64,000 nt of DNA, from NCBI GenBank assembly GCA_037892765.1, contig JBBKBW010000008.1; one strand, written 5' to 3'. Under the pieces are notes generated by a model. That model made no database searches. It was not told the DNA's origin and saw nothing but the letters and a program-made list of their open reading frames with translations. The position numbers and the translations under genes were made by a program. The DNA is from Clostridium_AQ sp900552125 (GTDB lineage Bacteria > Bacillota_I > Bacilli_A > Erysipelotrichales > Erysipelotrichaceae). The number at the start of each line of letters is the position of its first letter. The stretch's first letter is position 1. Positions 8,846-17,170 of this stretch are shown here, one piece after another.

Positions 8846-9274
8846 ATGATTGGTTTAATTGTAACAGGACATGGCAATTTTGCGTCAGGTTTAACAAGTT
8901 CATTAAAACTTATTGCCGGTGAACCAAAAAATTATGTAGCTGTTGACTTCTTAGAGTCTTATTCTGTAGAAGACTTAGAAAGAGAATTGAATAAAGCATT
9001 TGATGAATTAAAAGATTGTGAAGGTATCTTAGTACTTTCTGATTTAGGTGGAGGTTCTCCATTTAAGACAGCAGTCATGACCGGTTATCCAAAAGGTAAT
9101 GTTGAAGTTATCGCAGGTAGTAACCTTCCAATGTTGATTGAAGTTAATATGGGTCGTCAGTTCATTGAAGACTTAAATACATTAACTGAAATGGCTGTTA
9201 ATACAGGAAAAGATCAGGTTGTTCGTTATGAATTTAAGCCTGTAGTACAGGAAGAACCAACAGACGGTATTTAA
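8846..9274 (+). CDS. PTS mannose/sorbose-class EIIA component
   Basis: A 142-residue cytosolic phosphocarrier of the EIIA-Man superfamily. The phosphorylated His is His9 in VTGHGNFASG. The conserved LSDLGGGSPF segment near residue 74 and the SNLPML stretch near residue 101 are present. It accepts phosphate from HPr and passes it to EIIB. It is co-transcribed with agaS (17-base gap) while its partners EIIB, EIIC and EIID are encoded 1.6 kb away beyond a divergent regulator. Confidence 0.9.
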   Translation: MIGLIVTGHGNFASGLTSSLKLIAGEPKNYVAVDFLESYSVEDLERELNKAFDELKDCEGILVLSDLGGGSPFKTAVMTGYPKGNVEVIAGSNLPMLIEVNMGRQFIEDLNTLTEMAVNTGKDQVVRYEFKPVVQEEPTDGI

Positions 9275-9311
9275 TATAACTATCCTATATATAGGAAAGG
9301 AAATATGAAAG

Positions 9312-9337
9312 GCTCCAAGATAATTTGGAGCTTTTTT
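9312..9337 (+). terminator. Terminator of the agaS-EIIA operon
   Basis: GCTCCAA and TTTGGAGC form the stem, followed by six T. Confidence 0.85.
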
Positions 9338-9347
9338 ATTAAAATAA

Positions 9348-9365
9348 AAGATCCCATCGGATCTT
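9348..9365 (-). terminator. Terminator of the AraC-family gene
   Basis: Read on the minus strand, AAGATCC and GGATCTT form a seven-pair stem that overlaps the stop codon and continues into TTATTTTAAT. Confidence 0.7.
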
Positions 9366-10536
9366 AGTTATAAATTGTTTTTGAATAATCAGTAGGAGTG
9401 ATACCAAACTGCTGTTTGAATTTTCTAGAAAAGTAATGTATAGAAGTAAAACCTAGCATACTAGCTATTTCACTAATGGTATATACACTTTCTTTTATCA
9501 GCAGTTTACTCTTATTTAATTTAAGGTCACTAATATATTGTTTTGGCGCAACTCCTAAATTGTTTTTAAATAAAGTTTGTAGACTAGAACGTGAGATAGA
9601 GAATTTTAAACAAATTTCTTCGATTGTCACATGTTCATAAATACTATCGTTAATAAAAACTAAAATTTCATTGAGTAATTCGTTCTCAAAGCGTTGCTGC
9701 ATCGGTGTAGAAGCAACAGGTGAACTTGATAAGAAATCATATTGTAGAATTTTTATGATCATTTCTTTTAAATAACAGATCATAAGTTCACTATCATATA
9801 ACATATCATTATTAGAAACTTTGACAAAATTGTTTAATGCATGGTGGATTTCACGATGGGCATTGTATACACGATTGGTTAATAAATAAGAATCTGGAAT
9901 TTTCATATCAAACATAATAGTTAAATAAGAACAGGACTTGCTTTGTCCGGTCTTTTGAGTATGGAATTGTCCAGGTGCGTATAAAATCAGATCCATTTCT
10001 TCTAAGCGATAAGTTTCTCCATCTACTGTAGTTTCTAATTCACCATTATCAATGAATGTGAGTTCCCAATAATCATGTTTTTCACCAGGAAAGGTATAAT
10101 TAGCATTACGTACCTGATAGTAATAAGCTAGAATTTCTTTTATTTCAAAGGTTGGTACAATAGGTTCATATGTAATTGGGGAATGGTCATAAGTAGAGAC
10201 ATATCGTTTCTTAGATAAAAAATCAGTTTCCATTTCTATTTTTGCGTTTGCGGAAATACATAAAAAATTGAATTTAACCCCCTGGCGTATTTTGATATGT
10301 CGATGAATAACAAAACGTTCATAGTGTTCAGCTATATCATCAGTTGTAACAACTAGCATTACAATACCAGAAATTACTTTTATATATACGTCACAATCAT
10401 AATACATGAATTTATCAAAACTTTTCTCTTTTAGTTTAATAACATTTCGTGTAGATTTCGTAGTTTGTAATTTTGTCAGTTCATTAACAATTTCACCATA
10501 TTTATTAAATATAAAGCTTGTTGTTTTGTTTAACAC
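9364..10536 (-). CDS. AraC-family transcriptional regulator with cupin sensor domain
   Basis: A 390-residue regulator. The C-terminal 100 residues form the AraC double helix-turn-helix (TIEEICLKFSISRSSLQTLFKNNLG and ISEIASMLGFTSIHYFSRKFKQQFGITPTDY). The middle, about residues 150-250, has the jelly-roll cupin features of AraC sugar sensors (HDYWELTFIDNGE, LEEMDLILYAPGQFHT). The N-terminal 130 residues are an additional, less recognisable domain. It lies between the two halves of the PTS locus and is divergent from EIIB-EIIC-EIID, so it most likely controls sugar-inducible expression of both. A possible -10 (TATACT on the minus strand, 10563-10568) overlaps the palindrome CTAGTACTAG. Confidence 0.88.
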   Translation of the reverse strand: MLNKTTSFIFNKYGEIVNELTKLQTTKSTRNVIKLKEKSFDKFMYYDCDVYIKVISGIVMLVVTTDDIAEHYERFVIHRHIKIRQGVKFNFLCISANAKIEMETDFLSKKRYVSTYDHSPITYEPIVPTFEIKEILAYYYQVRNANYTFPGEKHDYWELTFIDNGELETTVDGETYRLEEMDLILYAPGQFHTQKTGQSKSCSYLTIMFDMKIPDSYLLTNRVYNAHREIHHALNNFVKVSNNDMLYDSELMICYLKEMIIKILQYDFLSSSPVASTPMQQRFENELLNEILVFINDSIYEHVTIEEICLKFSISRSSLQTLFKNNLGVAPKQYISDLKLNKSKLLIKESVYTISEIASMLGFTSIHYFSRKFKQQFGITPTDYSKTIYN

Positions 10537-10864
10537 AAAAAATCACCTTCTATTCTAGTACTAGTATAACAAATTCATTTTTAATAGGAAAGTAAAAGAC
10601 GAAATTAATTACAAAAACATTAGTTTTTATGAAACTGCTTTCATATTATGGTAATAAAAGGAAAATTAATATAAATTTGAATATATATCACATAATTTAC
10701 GTAAAATCTTAAGAATATGTAAAATTTTGATTATTTTATGTAGAATTTTGTGGATTATTAAAAATTAAATGCAAATTTTTCTAAAATTACTAAAAAGTGC
10801 AAAATGACCAATAAAAAATGTAAAGAAAATAGGGAACGTTTAGCATAAAATCAAAGTGAACTAA

Positions 10865-10897
10865 AAATGAAAGGGTTTTCTTAGAAGACTTTCATTT
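10865..10897 (+). promoter_or_regulatory. Nested palindrome upstream of the EIIB start
   Basis: AAATGAAAG and CTTTCATTT are perfect 9-base arms, and the interior holds a second palindrome, TCTTAGAAGA. It is not followed by a T run, so it is not a terminator. It may be an operator for the divergent AraC regulator or a leader hairpin. The rest of the 400-base gap is AT-rich, with a possible -10 (TAAAAT at 10846-10851) lacking a -35 box, as expected for an activator-dependent promoter. Confidence 0.45.
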
Positions 10898-10941
10898 AGG
10901 TTAATTAGTTCATGTCAAATGGTAGAAGGGAGAGAGATTAT

Positions 10942-11418
10942 ATGCCAGACATCGTATTAACTAGAATTGACAACCGTCTGATTCATGGACAGGTTGCAAC
11001 ACAGTGGTGTGGAGTTGTTGGTGCTAACTTATTGTTGGTTGCTAATGATGCAGTATCTACTGATGAATTCCGTCAGGGATTAATGAATATGGCTGCACCA
11101 GCTTATGCACAGACTCGATTCTTCTCAATTCAGAAAACAATTGATATTATCGGGAAAGCTAGTCCTCAACAGCACATCGCAATTATTTGTGAGTCTCCAC
11201 AAGACGTATTAAAATTAGTAGAAGGTGGAGTACCTATTAAGAAAGTAAACATCGGAAACATGCACATGTCAGAAGGAAAACGTCAGGTTGCAACTTCTGT
11301 AGCTGTAGATGATGATGATGTAGCTACTTTCAAAAAATTGCAGGATTTGGGTGTAGAACTAGAAATTAAACGTGTTCCAGATACTCCTGCAGAAAGTACT
11401 GAAAAATTATTTAAATAA
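10942..11418 (+). CDS. PTS mannose/sorbose-class EIIB component
   Basis: From the ATG that follows GAAGGGAGAGAG, the protein is 158 residues. The N-terminus PDIVLTRIDNRLIHGQVA contains the phosphorylated His15 of the EIIB-sorbose family, and VVANDAVSTDEFRQGLM and IGNMH are typical of the fold. It takes phosphate from EIIA and transfers it to the sugar entering through EIIC/EIID. An in-frame ATG 30 bases upstream is rejected because the better ribosome binding site lies between the two. First gene of the EIIB-EIIC-EIID operon. Confidence 0.92.
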   Translation: MPDIVLTRIDNRLIHGQVATQWCGVVGANLLLVANDAVSTDEFRQGLMNMAAPAYAQTRFFSIQKTIDIIGKASPQQHIAIICESPQDVLKLVEGGVPIKKVNIGNMHMSEGKRQVATSVAVDDDDVATFKKLQDLGVELEIKRVPDTPAESTEKLFK

Positions 11419-11458
11419 CAAAAATTGAACAAAGAAAATTGAAAGGAGAAACTTCATA

Positions 11459-12283
11459 ATGGAAATTAGTGTAATTCAAGCTATATTAATTTTTATTGTA
11501 GCATTCATTATGGGTATTGACCAGTTCAGTTTCTTAGAATCTTTGTATCAGCCTATCGTTTTAGGGCCAATCTTAGGTGCTATCTTAGGAAACTTTGAAC
11601 TTGGTATCGTAGTAGGTGGTGCTTACCAGCTAGTACAGATTGGTAGTATGCCTATCGGTGGTGCCCAGCCACCTAACGCAATCATGGGTACAATCATGAC
11701 TGCTGCATTTGCGGTTTCAATGGGACTTGAACCAACTGCTGAAGGTGTAGGTATTGCAGTAGGACTTGCAATCCCATTCGCAGTATTTGGACAGTATGCA
11801 GTTACTTTAACATTTACAATTGCATCTGGTTTAATGGCTAGAGCTGATAAAGCTGCTGAAAATGCTGATCCTAAAGGTATCGCAATGGTTAACTATATTG
11901 AAATGGCATTATTAGGATGCTTATTTGGTGTTCTTGCTGTTGCTGGTGTTTATGGAGCTCAGGCTCTTGGAGATACATTACGTGAATTCTCATTCACATA
12001 TTCTTGGGTAATGGCTGGATTAGATGCTGCCGGTGGAGCAATGAAATTCGTCGGATTTGCTATCTTAATGAAAGTTATGATGTCTGGAGAAATGTGGGGA
12101 TTCTTATTTGCTGGTTTCGTTATGGCAAATATCTGTGCTGCAGTTCCAGGTATGTCAGGAGCAACATTATTAATGTGTGCAATGGTTGGTTTAGCTATTG
12201 CATTGTATGATTACCAGATGAATTCTAAAATTAAAGCTAATGCTGGTTCATCATTTGGAGGAGGTGTGAGTGATGGCATATAA
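11459..12283 (+). CDS. PTS mannose/sorbose-class EIIC membrane component
   Basis: The 274-residue membrane protein belongs to the EIIC-sorbose family, with about six to eight hydrophobic segments. Family features include IMGIDQFSFLESLYQPIV near the N-terminus and the Gly-rich loop GSMPIGGAQPPNA near residue 63, thought to contribute to the substrate path. It pairs with EIID in the membrane. The stop codon lies inside the start region of EIID, indicating translational coupling. Confidence 0.92.
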   Translation: MEISVIQAILIFIVAFIMGIDQFSFLESLYQPIVLGPILGAILGNFELGIVVGGAYQLVQIGSMPIGGAQPPNAIMGTIMTAAFAVSMGLEPTAEGVGIAVGLAIPFAVFGQYAVTLTFTIASGLMARADKAAENADPKGIAMVNYIEMALLGCLFGVLAVAGVYGAQALGDTLREFSFTYSWVMAGLDAAGGAMKFVGFAILMKVMMSGEMWGFLFAGFVMANICAAVPGMSGATLLMCAMVGLAIALYDYQMNSKIKANAGSSFGGGVSDGI

Positions 12284-13277
12284 TATTCCTGAAAAATATC
12301 AAGATTTAACTCCTGCTCCTCAGCTTGATAAAAAGACATTAAATAAAATGGTTTGGATGTCTTGCTTCTTACAGGCATCATTCAACTATGAAAGAATGCA
12401 AGCTGCTGGTTGGTTATGGGGTATCCTACCAGGTCTACAGAAAATCCATACAAACAAAGAAGACTTGAAAGCTTCTATGGCTCACAATCTTGACTTCTTA
12501 AATACTCACCCATTCTTAGTAACATTCGTTATGGGTATCGTATTATCATTGGAACAGAATAAAGCAGATACAGCTACAATTCGTTCTGTACGTATCTCTG
12601 CTGCTGGTCCATTAGGTGGTATCGGTGATGCATTGTTCTGGTTAACATTAGTACCTATCACTGCTGGTATTACTGCTAACATGGCTTTGGAACAAAAATC
12701 AATCGTTGGTGCGATTTTATTCCTAGTTATCTTCAATGCTGTTCAGTTTGCTGTTCGTTATTTCTTAATGCACTGGTCTTATAACTTAGGTACAAAAGCT
12801 GTTACTATGTTAACTCAGAATGCTAAAGAGTTTACACGTGCTGCTAGTATCTTAGGTATCTTCACAGTTGGTGCTTTAATTGCTAACTATGGCGCTACAA
12901 CAGTTCGTATTGCTATTGCTGATCCTGCAATTAACGTTCAGAGCTTATTAGATGGTATCCTTCCTAAATTAATTCCATTATTAATCACTTGTGGTTTATA
13001 TGCATTAATTAAAAAAGGATGGACTCCAATCAAATGTATCGTATTGATCCTTGTTTGTGGTATCGTTGGTACAGCATTTGGTATCTGGACTGGTGATTCT
13101 AAAGCAATCGATGAAAACGGTAATGGAATCAATGGTGGTTATACTCCACTTGTTGAATGGTATGAATACCCAGAACCTGCTCCAGCAGAAAAAACTGGTC
13201 AGGAAGCTTGGGATGCATTACAGGGTGTTGTAGATCAGTTGAACGAAGCTGGTACTAACGTTTCAATGCCTGAATAG
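12273..13277 (+). CDS. PTS mannose/sorbose-class EIID membrane component
   Basis: A 334-residue EIID protein. Recognisable segments are ASFNYERMQAAGWLWGILPGL near residue 37, the HNLDFLNTHPFLVTFVMGIVLSLEQ region near residue 73 and the GPLGGIGDALFWLTL motif near residue 113. The C-terminal membrane anchor is followed by an unusually long acidic tail from about residue 285. The ATG is preceded by GGAGGAGGTG; an in-frame GTG one codon earlier is possible. The gene overlaps the EIIC stop by 11 bases. With EIIA, EIIB and AgaS it suggests uptake of galactosamine or N-acetylgalactosamine; the exact sugar is inference. Confidence 0.92.
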   Translation: MAYNIPEKYQDLTPAPQLDKKTLNKMVWMSCFLQASFNYERMQAAGWLWGILPGLQKIHTNKEDLKASMAHNLDFLNTHPFLVTFVMGIVLSLEQNKADTATIRSVRISAAGPLGGIGDALFWLTLVPITAGITANMALEQKSIVGAILFLVIFNAVQFAVRYFLMHWSYNLGTKAVTMLTQNAKEFTRAASILGIFTVGALIANYGATTVRIAIADPAINVQSLLDGILPKLIPLLITCGLYALIKKGWTPIKCIVLILVCGIVGTAFGIWTGDSKAIDENGNGINGGYTPLVEWYEYPEPAPAEKTGQEAWDALQGVVDQLNEAGTNVSMPE

Positions 13278-13339
13278 TTAAACGATTTATAAATATACTC
13301 TCTCATCCTACTTACAGATGCATGAATATGTATCGAAGG

Positions 13340-13380
13340 GAAAAAGATCATAGCGCTTCGGTTCTATGGTCTTTTTCAAA
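13340..13380 (+). terminator. Terminator of the EIIB-EIIC-EIID operon
   Basis: GAAAAAGATCATAG and CTATGGTCTTTTTC form a 14-pair stem with one wobble and a GCTTCG-containing loop. Its position argues against the in-frame ATG at 13322 as the start of the next gene. Confidence 0.8.
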
Positions 13381-13402
13381 TAAGAAAAGCGAGGTAAATT
13401 CC

Positions 13403-14077
13403 ATGGATTATATATCATTAATAATAGGTGTATTTTTTCTTGCAGCCTTTGTAGTATATGGTTTAGCAAAGAATCATACACTAAATGTTATAAGTAAAGC
13501 AATGCAGAATAAACAATATGATGAAGTCATTGGATTAGCAAACAAAAAGATTGATCAGAAATTATTAGGTTCTTATGTTTGTGATTTATACATACTTCGA
13601 GCATTGTTAAATAAAAAGGCAGATGATGAATTTAAGTCTTATCTGTTAGAATGTTTAGATAAACCTTATTCTTTATCACAACGGAAGGATATTCTTGATA
13701 TATATTATTATCATTTTATCTTTTTGGAAGATAAAGAGTGGTCTTCAAAACTTCTAGATATTATTAGAGAAACTAATGATCCTAACTTTATTCGATACAA
13801 TGAAGAAGCTTATGGGGTAATGATTAATAAGAATTCAGAATTGCTTGATGATATGATTTATGGAATTGAAAACAAAAAATATTCTGGCTTTGGTTTAGGT
13901 GTAGCAGTTTATATGGTGGGAATGCAGTATCTATACTTAGGAGATAAAGAAAATGCCAGAGTTTATATGTACAACAGTTTAAGTTGCTTTCATCAAAAAT
14001 CTTTTTTCTATGCAAAAGCAAAAGAAGATGTTGATCGTTTGACAGATGAACTAGGGGAAGAAGAATTAACATACTAA
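13403..14077 (+). CDS. Hypothetical protein with N-terminal membrane anchor
   Basis: From the ATG after GCGAGG, the product is 224 residues. One membrane helix near the N-terminus (ISLIIGVFFLAAFVVYGL) anchors a helical soluble region. The segment DKENARVYMYNSLSCF and the overall helix pattern are TPR-like, but no family can be assigned with confidence. It stands alone between two terminators. An upstream in-frame ATG at 13322 is excluded because the PTS terminator lies between the two starts. Confidence 0.65.
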   Translation: MDYISLIIGVFFLAAFVVYGLAKNHTLNVISKAMQNKQYDEVIGLANKKIDQKLLGSYVCDLYILRALLNKKADDEFKSYLLECLDKPYSLSQRKDILDIYYYHFIFLEDKEWSSKLLDIIRETNDPNFIRYNEEAYGVMINKNSELLDDMIYGIENKKYSGFGLGVAVYMVGMQYLYLGDKENARVYMYNSLSCFHQKSFFYAKAKEDVDRLTDELGEEELTY

Positions 14078-14082
14078 TATAG

Positions 14083-14129
14083 AAAAGCCTGTATTATGGA
14101 CTTATTTCCATAAAGCAGGCTTTTATTTT
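14083..14129. terminator. Bidirectional terminator between convergent genes
   Basis: AAAAGCCTG and CAGGCTTTT arms plus the T-rich tail TATTTTT on the plus strand; the minus strand has its own T-containing arm. It overlaps the last codons of the thioesterase gene. Confidence 0.75.
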
Positions 14130-14614
14130 TCTTCTTTTTCTTTCGCAATGTTTTGAAGCTGAAGTCGAATTTCTCTACGTTTTATACCAGCTTGATATTC
14201 TAATTTTTCTTCTTCTGTTTCACAAATTAATCCTGGAACAGTTACTGGCTGATCATTGTCATCTAATGCAACTTCAGTAAGATAAGCTGTATTCACAAGA
14301 CGGCGTTCTCCATCCTGACCTTCTACATAGCTATCTACTCGAATTTCCATTGATGTGTTACCTACATAAGTTACTTTGCCGTGTAAGACCATTAATTCAT
14401 TTAAATGAACGGCTTCCTTGAAATTTAGACTATCAATAGAAGCGGTAGTAATATTACAATTACAATGGCGTCTAGCAACAACCCCTGCCAGAACATCAAT
14501 CCATTCTGTTAATTGTCCGCCAAACAAACGTCCATTTCCATTTAAATGATTTGCCATTACAAGCTGTACATGTTCAGCTTCTGATTCACATACTTTTTTT
14601 GCTTTACGTTCCAT
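14123..14614 (-). CDS. Acyl-CoA thioesterase, hotdog fold (YciA/YkhA type)
   Basis: The 163-residue protein has the hotdog thioesterase pattern: MANHLNGNGRLFGGQLTEWIDVLAGVVARRH, with the conserved NxxGxLFGG loop and the acidic residue of the active site, followed by ASIDSLNFKEAVHLNELM and VTYVGNTSMEIRVDSY. Such enzymes hydrolyse short to medium acyl-CoA in the cytosol to recycle CoA. The C-terminal 30 residues are charged and helical. It is the downstream neighbour of a clpP gene on the same strand, 56 bases away, perhaps sharing its transcript. Confidence 0.88.
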   Translation of the reverse strand: MERKAKKVCESEAEHVQLVMANHLNGNGRLFGGQLTEWIDVLAGVVARRHCNCNITTASIDSLNFKEAVHLNELMVLHGKVTYVGNTSMEIRVDSYVEGQDGERRLVNTAYLTEVALDDNDQPVTVPGLICETEEEKLEYQAGIKRREIRLQLQNIAKEKEEK

Positions 14615-14670
14615 AACATCACTTCCTGCTTTAATTTTAACACATATATAAGAAAGAGTGCAGGAGTTTA

Positions 14671-15240
14671 TTAAATTATTTTATCAATAATACCATATGC
14701 AAGAGCTTGTTTGGCATTCATAAAATAATCACGATCGCAATCTGTTTGTATCGTAGTTAAAGACTGGCTGGTATGCTTGCTAAGGATATGATAAAGCCGG
14801 TCTTTTAAGCTTGCGATATGAAGGGCAGCGATTTCCATATCTTTTGCCTGTCCCTGCATACCTCCCATTGGCTGATGAATCATAATTTCACTATTACATA
14901 ATGCACAACGTTTTTCTTTTGATCCAGCACTTAAAATAATAGCTGCCATACTAGCACAGGAACCCATACAAATAGTGCTGATATCGCAAGGAATATAGTT
15001 CATGATATCATAAATGGCTAAGCCGGCAGATACACTTCCTCCAGGGGAATTAATGTACATTTGTATAGGTTCTTCACTTATACTGGATAAATATAATAAT
15101 TGTGAACAGATAGAACTTGACATGGCATCATCAATTTCTCCGGTCATGATAATAATTCTTTCTTTTAGTAAGCAGGAATATAGGTCATATACTCGTTCAC
15201 TATTAGCATTTCTTTCTATAATTGTTGGCACAAAAAACAT
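14671..15240 (-). CDS. clpP: ATP-dependent Clp protease proteolytic subunit ClpP
   Basis: A 189-residue ClpP peptidase. The catalytic triad is visible as Ser97 in MGSCASMAA, His122 in MIHQP and Asp171 in DRDYFM. INSPGGSVSAGLAIYD and GGMQGQAKDMEI match the family. ClpP forms a 14-subunit barrel that degrades proteins fed by Clp ATPases. The Cys before the catalytic Ser region and a short N-terminus make it somewhat divergent, so the genome may hold another ClpP. The start is preceded by GGGAGTG. Confidence 0.88.
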   Translation of the reverse strand: MFFVPTIIERNANSERVYDLYSCLLKERIIIMTGEIDDAMSSSICSQLLYLSSISEEPIQMYINSPGGSVSAGLAIYDIMNYIPCDISTICMGSCASMAAIILSAGSKEKRCALCNSEIMIHQPMGGMQGQAKDMEIAALHIASLKDRLYHILSKHTSQSLTTIQTDCDRDYFMNAKQALAYGIIDKII

Positions 15241-15398
15241 ATAATCACTCCCATCTCTATATACAGTATGAACAAGACATGCTTTTTAATACAAGAAGGA
15301 TAAGATGCAATGTATAATTTAGAAAATGCGGGGAAAAATGAATTTGAGAAAATGTGAAAAAAGCGTGTTAAAAAAACGATAAGTGAAATATTTCTCAA

Positions 15399-15427
15399 TT
15401 GACATTTTCTTACGAAATACGTATAAT
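15399..15427 (+). promoter_or_regulatory. Consensus sigma-A promoter of the GAPDH gene
   Basis: TTGACA and TATAAT are separated by exactly 17 bases, a perfect vegetative promoter about 28 bases before the start codon, consistent with very high glycolytic expression. It excludes the in-frame ATG at 15383 as start. Confidence 0.92.
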
Positions 15428-15454
15428 AAGAGTGTTAAAAGGAGGACTTTGAAG

Positions 15455-16468
15455 ATGACAGTAAAAGTTGCTATTAATGGATTTGGACGTATTGGACGTC
15501 TAGCATTCAGACAGATGTTTGGAGCTGAAGGTTATGAAGTAGTTGCAATCAACGACTTAACTTCTCCAAAAATGCTGGCTCACTTATTAAAATACGACTC
15601 TACACAGGGTACATATGCGAAAGCTGATACAGTAGTTGCTGGTGAAAACTCTATCACTGTTGATGGAAAAGAAATCACTATCTACGCTGAAGCTGATGCT
15701 AAAAACCTTCCTTGGGGAGAACTTGGTGTAGACGTAGTTCTAGAATGTACAGGATTCTACACTTCTAAAGCAAAAGCTTCTGCACATATCGAAGCTGGTG
15801 CTCGTAAGGTAGTTATCTCTGCACCTGCAGGAAATGATCTTCCTACAATCGTGTTCAACACAAACCACGAAACTTTAAAACCAGAAGATACAGTTATCTC
15901 TGCTGCATCTTGTACAACAAACTGCTTAGCTCCTATGGCTAAAGCATTAAATGATTTAGCTCCAATTCAGAGCGGAATCATGACTACAGTACATGCTTAC
16001 ACTGGAGATCAGATGACTCTTGACGGACCTCAGAGAAAAGGTGACTTACGTCGTTCTCGTGCTGCTGCTTGCAACATCGTTCCTAACTCAACTGGTGCTG
16101 CAAAAGCTATCGGTCTAGTTATCCCTGAACTAAACGGAAAACTAATCGGTTCTGCACAGCGTGTTCCTACTCCTACAGGATCAACAACTATCTTAGTTGC
16201 TGTAGTTAAAGGAAAAGTAACTGTAGATGAAATCAATGCTGCTATGAAAGCTGCTGCAACTGAATCATTCGGTTACAACACTGATGAAATCGTTTCTAGC
16301 GATGTAATCGGTATGCGTTATGGTTCTCTATTCGATGCTACTCAGACTATGGCTATCGAAATGGAAGATGGAAACACTCAGGTTCAGGTTGTTTCTTGGT
16401 ACGATAACGAAAACTCATACACTAGCCAGATGGTTAGAACAATCAAATACTTCTCTGAATTAGCTTAA
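15455..16468 (+). CDS. gap: Glyceraldehyde-3-phosphate dehydrogenase, type I
   Basis: The 337-residue glycolytic enzyme oxidises glyceraldehyde-3-phosphate to 1,3-bisphosphoglycerate. The N-terminal NAD-binding motif is INGFGRIGRLAFR, the active-site Cys lies in SAASCTTNCLAP, and GDQMTLDGPQRKGDLRRSRAAACNIVP and WYDNENSYTSQMV are characteristic. The start follows AAAGGAGGAC. Codon use is strongly biased to translationally preferred codons compared with neighbours. It forms a single-gene unit with its own terminator. Confidence 0.97.
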   Translation: MTVKVAINGFGRIGRLAFRQMFGAEGYEVVAINDLTSPKMLAHLLKYDSTQGTYAKADTVVAGENSITVDGKEITIYAEADAKNLPWGELGVDVVLECTGFYTSKAKASAHIEAGARKVVISAPAGNDLPTIVFNTNHETLKPEDTVISAASCTTNCLAPMAKALNDLAPIQSGIMTTVHAYTGDQMTLDGPQRKGDLRRSRAAACNIVPNSTGAAKAIGLVIPELNGKLIGSAQRVPTPTGSTTILVAVVKGKVTVDEINAAMKAAATESFGYNTDEIVSSDVIGMRYGSLFDATQTMAIEMEDGNTQVQVVSWYDNENSYTSQMVRTIKYFSELA

Positions 16469-16487
16469 TTAAGAGACTGTGTGAATT

Positions 16488-16513
16488 AAGACCGCTTAGC
16501 GGTCTTTTTTTCG
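16488..16513 (+). terminator. Terminator of gap
   Basis: AAGACCGC and GCGGTCTT form an eight-pair stem with a three-base loop, followed by a T run. Confidence 0.9.
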
Positions 16514-16626
16514 TATAAAATGATAGTTATAAAATTATTATAAAATGAAGAAAATAACCTATGAGTAGATTTATAGTTTTTGATTCCAAAACTCTAGCAT
16601 TTTTATTAAAGCCTATGGTAAACTCT

Positions 16627-16806
16627 TTTTCCACAAGTGTGGAAAACCAGATTAAACATAGTGTGGAGAAGTGTAAATTTAGGATCATGTTAATATGTTT
16701 TACTACAGAATTATGAGTATGTTGAAAATACTATCACAAATTTAGGATATGTATTACTTATTAATAATTTGAAGATTTCCACAACCTTTCGAGTAAATCT
16801 TCAAAT
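16627..16806. promoter_or_regulatory. Cluster of DnaA-box-like sites and a long hairpin in a 430-base gap
   Basis: TTTTCCACA and TGTGGAAAA face each other two bases apart (16627-16646); TGTGGAGAA follows at 16662-16670, and TTTCCACAA lies at 16776-16784. These are close to, but not exact copies of, the DnaA box TTATCCACA. The last copy lies in the loop of a perfect 12-base inverted repeat (ATTTGAAGATTT at 16767 and AAATCTTCAAAT ending at 16806). No protein gene fits in 16514-16944. It may be a DnaA-titration or regulatory site, or the operator of an unknown factor. Confidence 0.45.
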
Positions 16807-16944
16807 CAATTCACATATAAATATATAGGAATACTTATTTTGTAACATTAGAAGATAGTATTTTATTTTCATAAAATTAAGCATAGGTCTTTTCATATCA
16901 GTTGGAAAGTTGTAAACTATACATGTTTTAAAAGAGGTGATTAT

Positions 16945-17130
16945 ATGGCAGTACGCACAAAATTGAACACAAATGAAGATGGCGAATTAAATGGTTTAGA
17001 TACTATAGATGAACTAGATGCCGTATATCTAGAAGAAATGAAGAAATCTGGAATTAGTGAAGATTTAATGATGCAGTTTATGAATCTTACGAAAACATTA
17101 GATGAAGAAAAAAATGAGGGAAATAAATAG
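16945..17130 (+). CDS. Small acidic hypothetical protein
   Basis: This 61-residue, strongly acidic, Leu- and Glu-rich protein follows AAAAGAGGTGAT at good spacing. It has no signal peptide or membrane segment and is probably helical (DELDAVYLEEMKKSGISEDLMMQFMNLTKTL). No family is recognised. The gene stands between the DnaA-box-like cluster and the cysS leader; the cysS promoter begins immediately after its stop codon, so they need not share a transcript. Confidence 0.55.
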   Translation: MAVRTKLNTNEDGELNGLDTIDELDAVYLEEMKKSGISEDLMMQFMNLTKTLDEEKNEGNK

Positions 17131-17135
17131 CAGTA

Positions 17136-17164
17136 TTGAAATCCATCTATTTCCCTGTTATACT
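17136..17164 (+). promoter_or_regulatory. Promoter of the cysS T-box transcript
   Basis: TTGAAA and TATACT are separated by 17 bases, placing transcription start near 17171, at the beginning of the T-box leader. Confidence 0.65.
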
Positions 17165-17170
17165 AAAACA

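Noticed and set aside
15383..15454. N-terminal extension of GAPDH
   Set aside because: The region contains the -35 and -10 promoter elements; the true start is the ATG after AAAGGAGGAC.
16627..16806. Chromosome replication origin
   Set aside because: Boxes are imperfect, there is no AT-rich unwinding element pattern, and neither dnaA nor dnaN is nearby.
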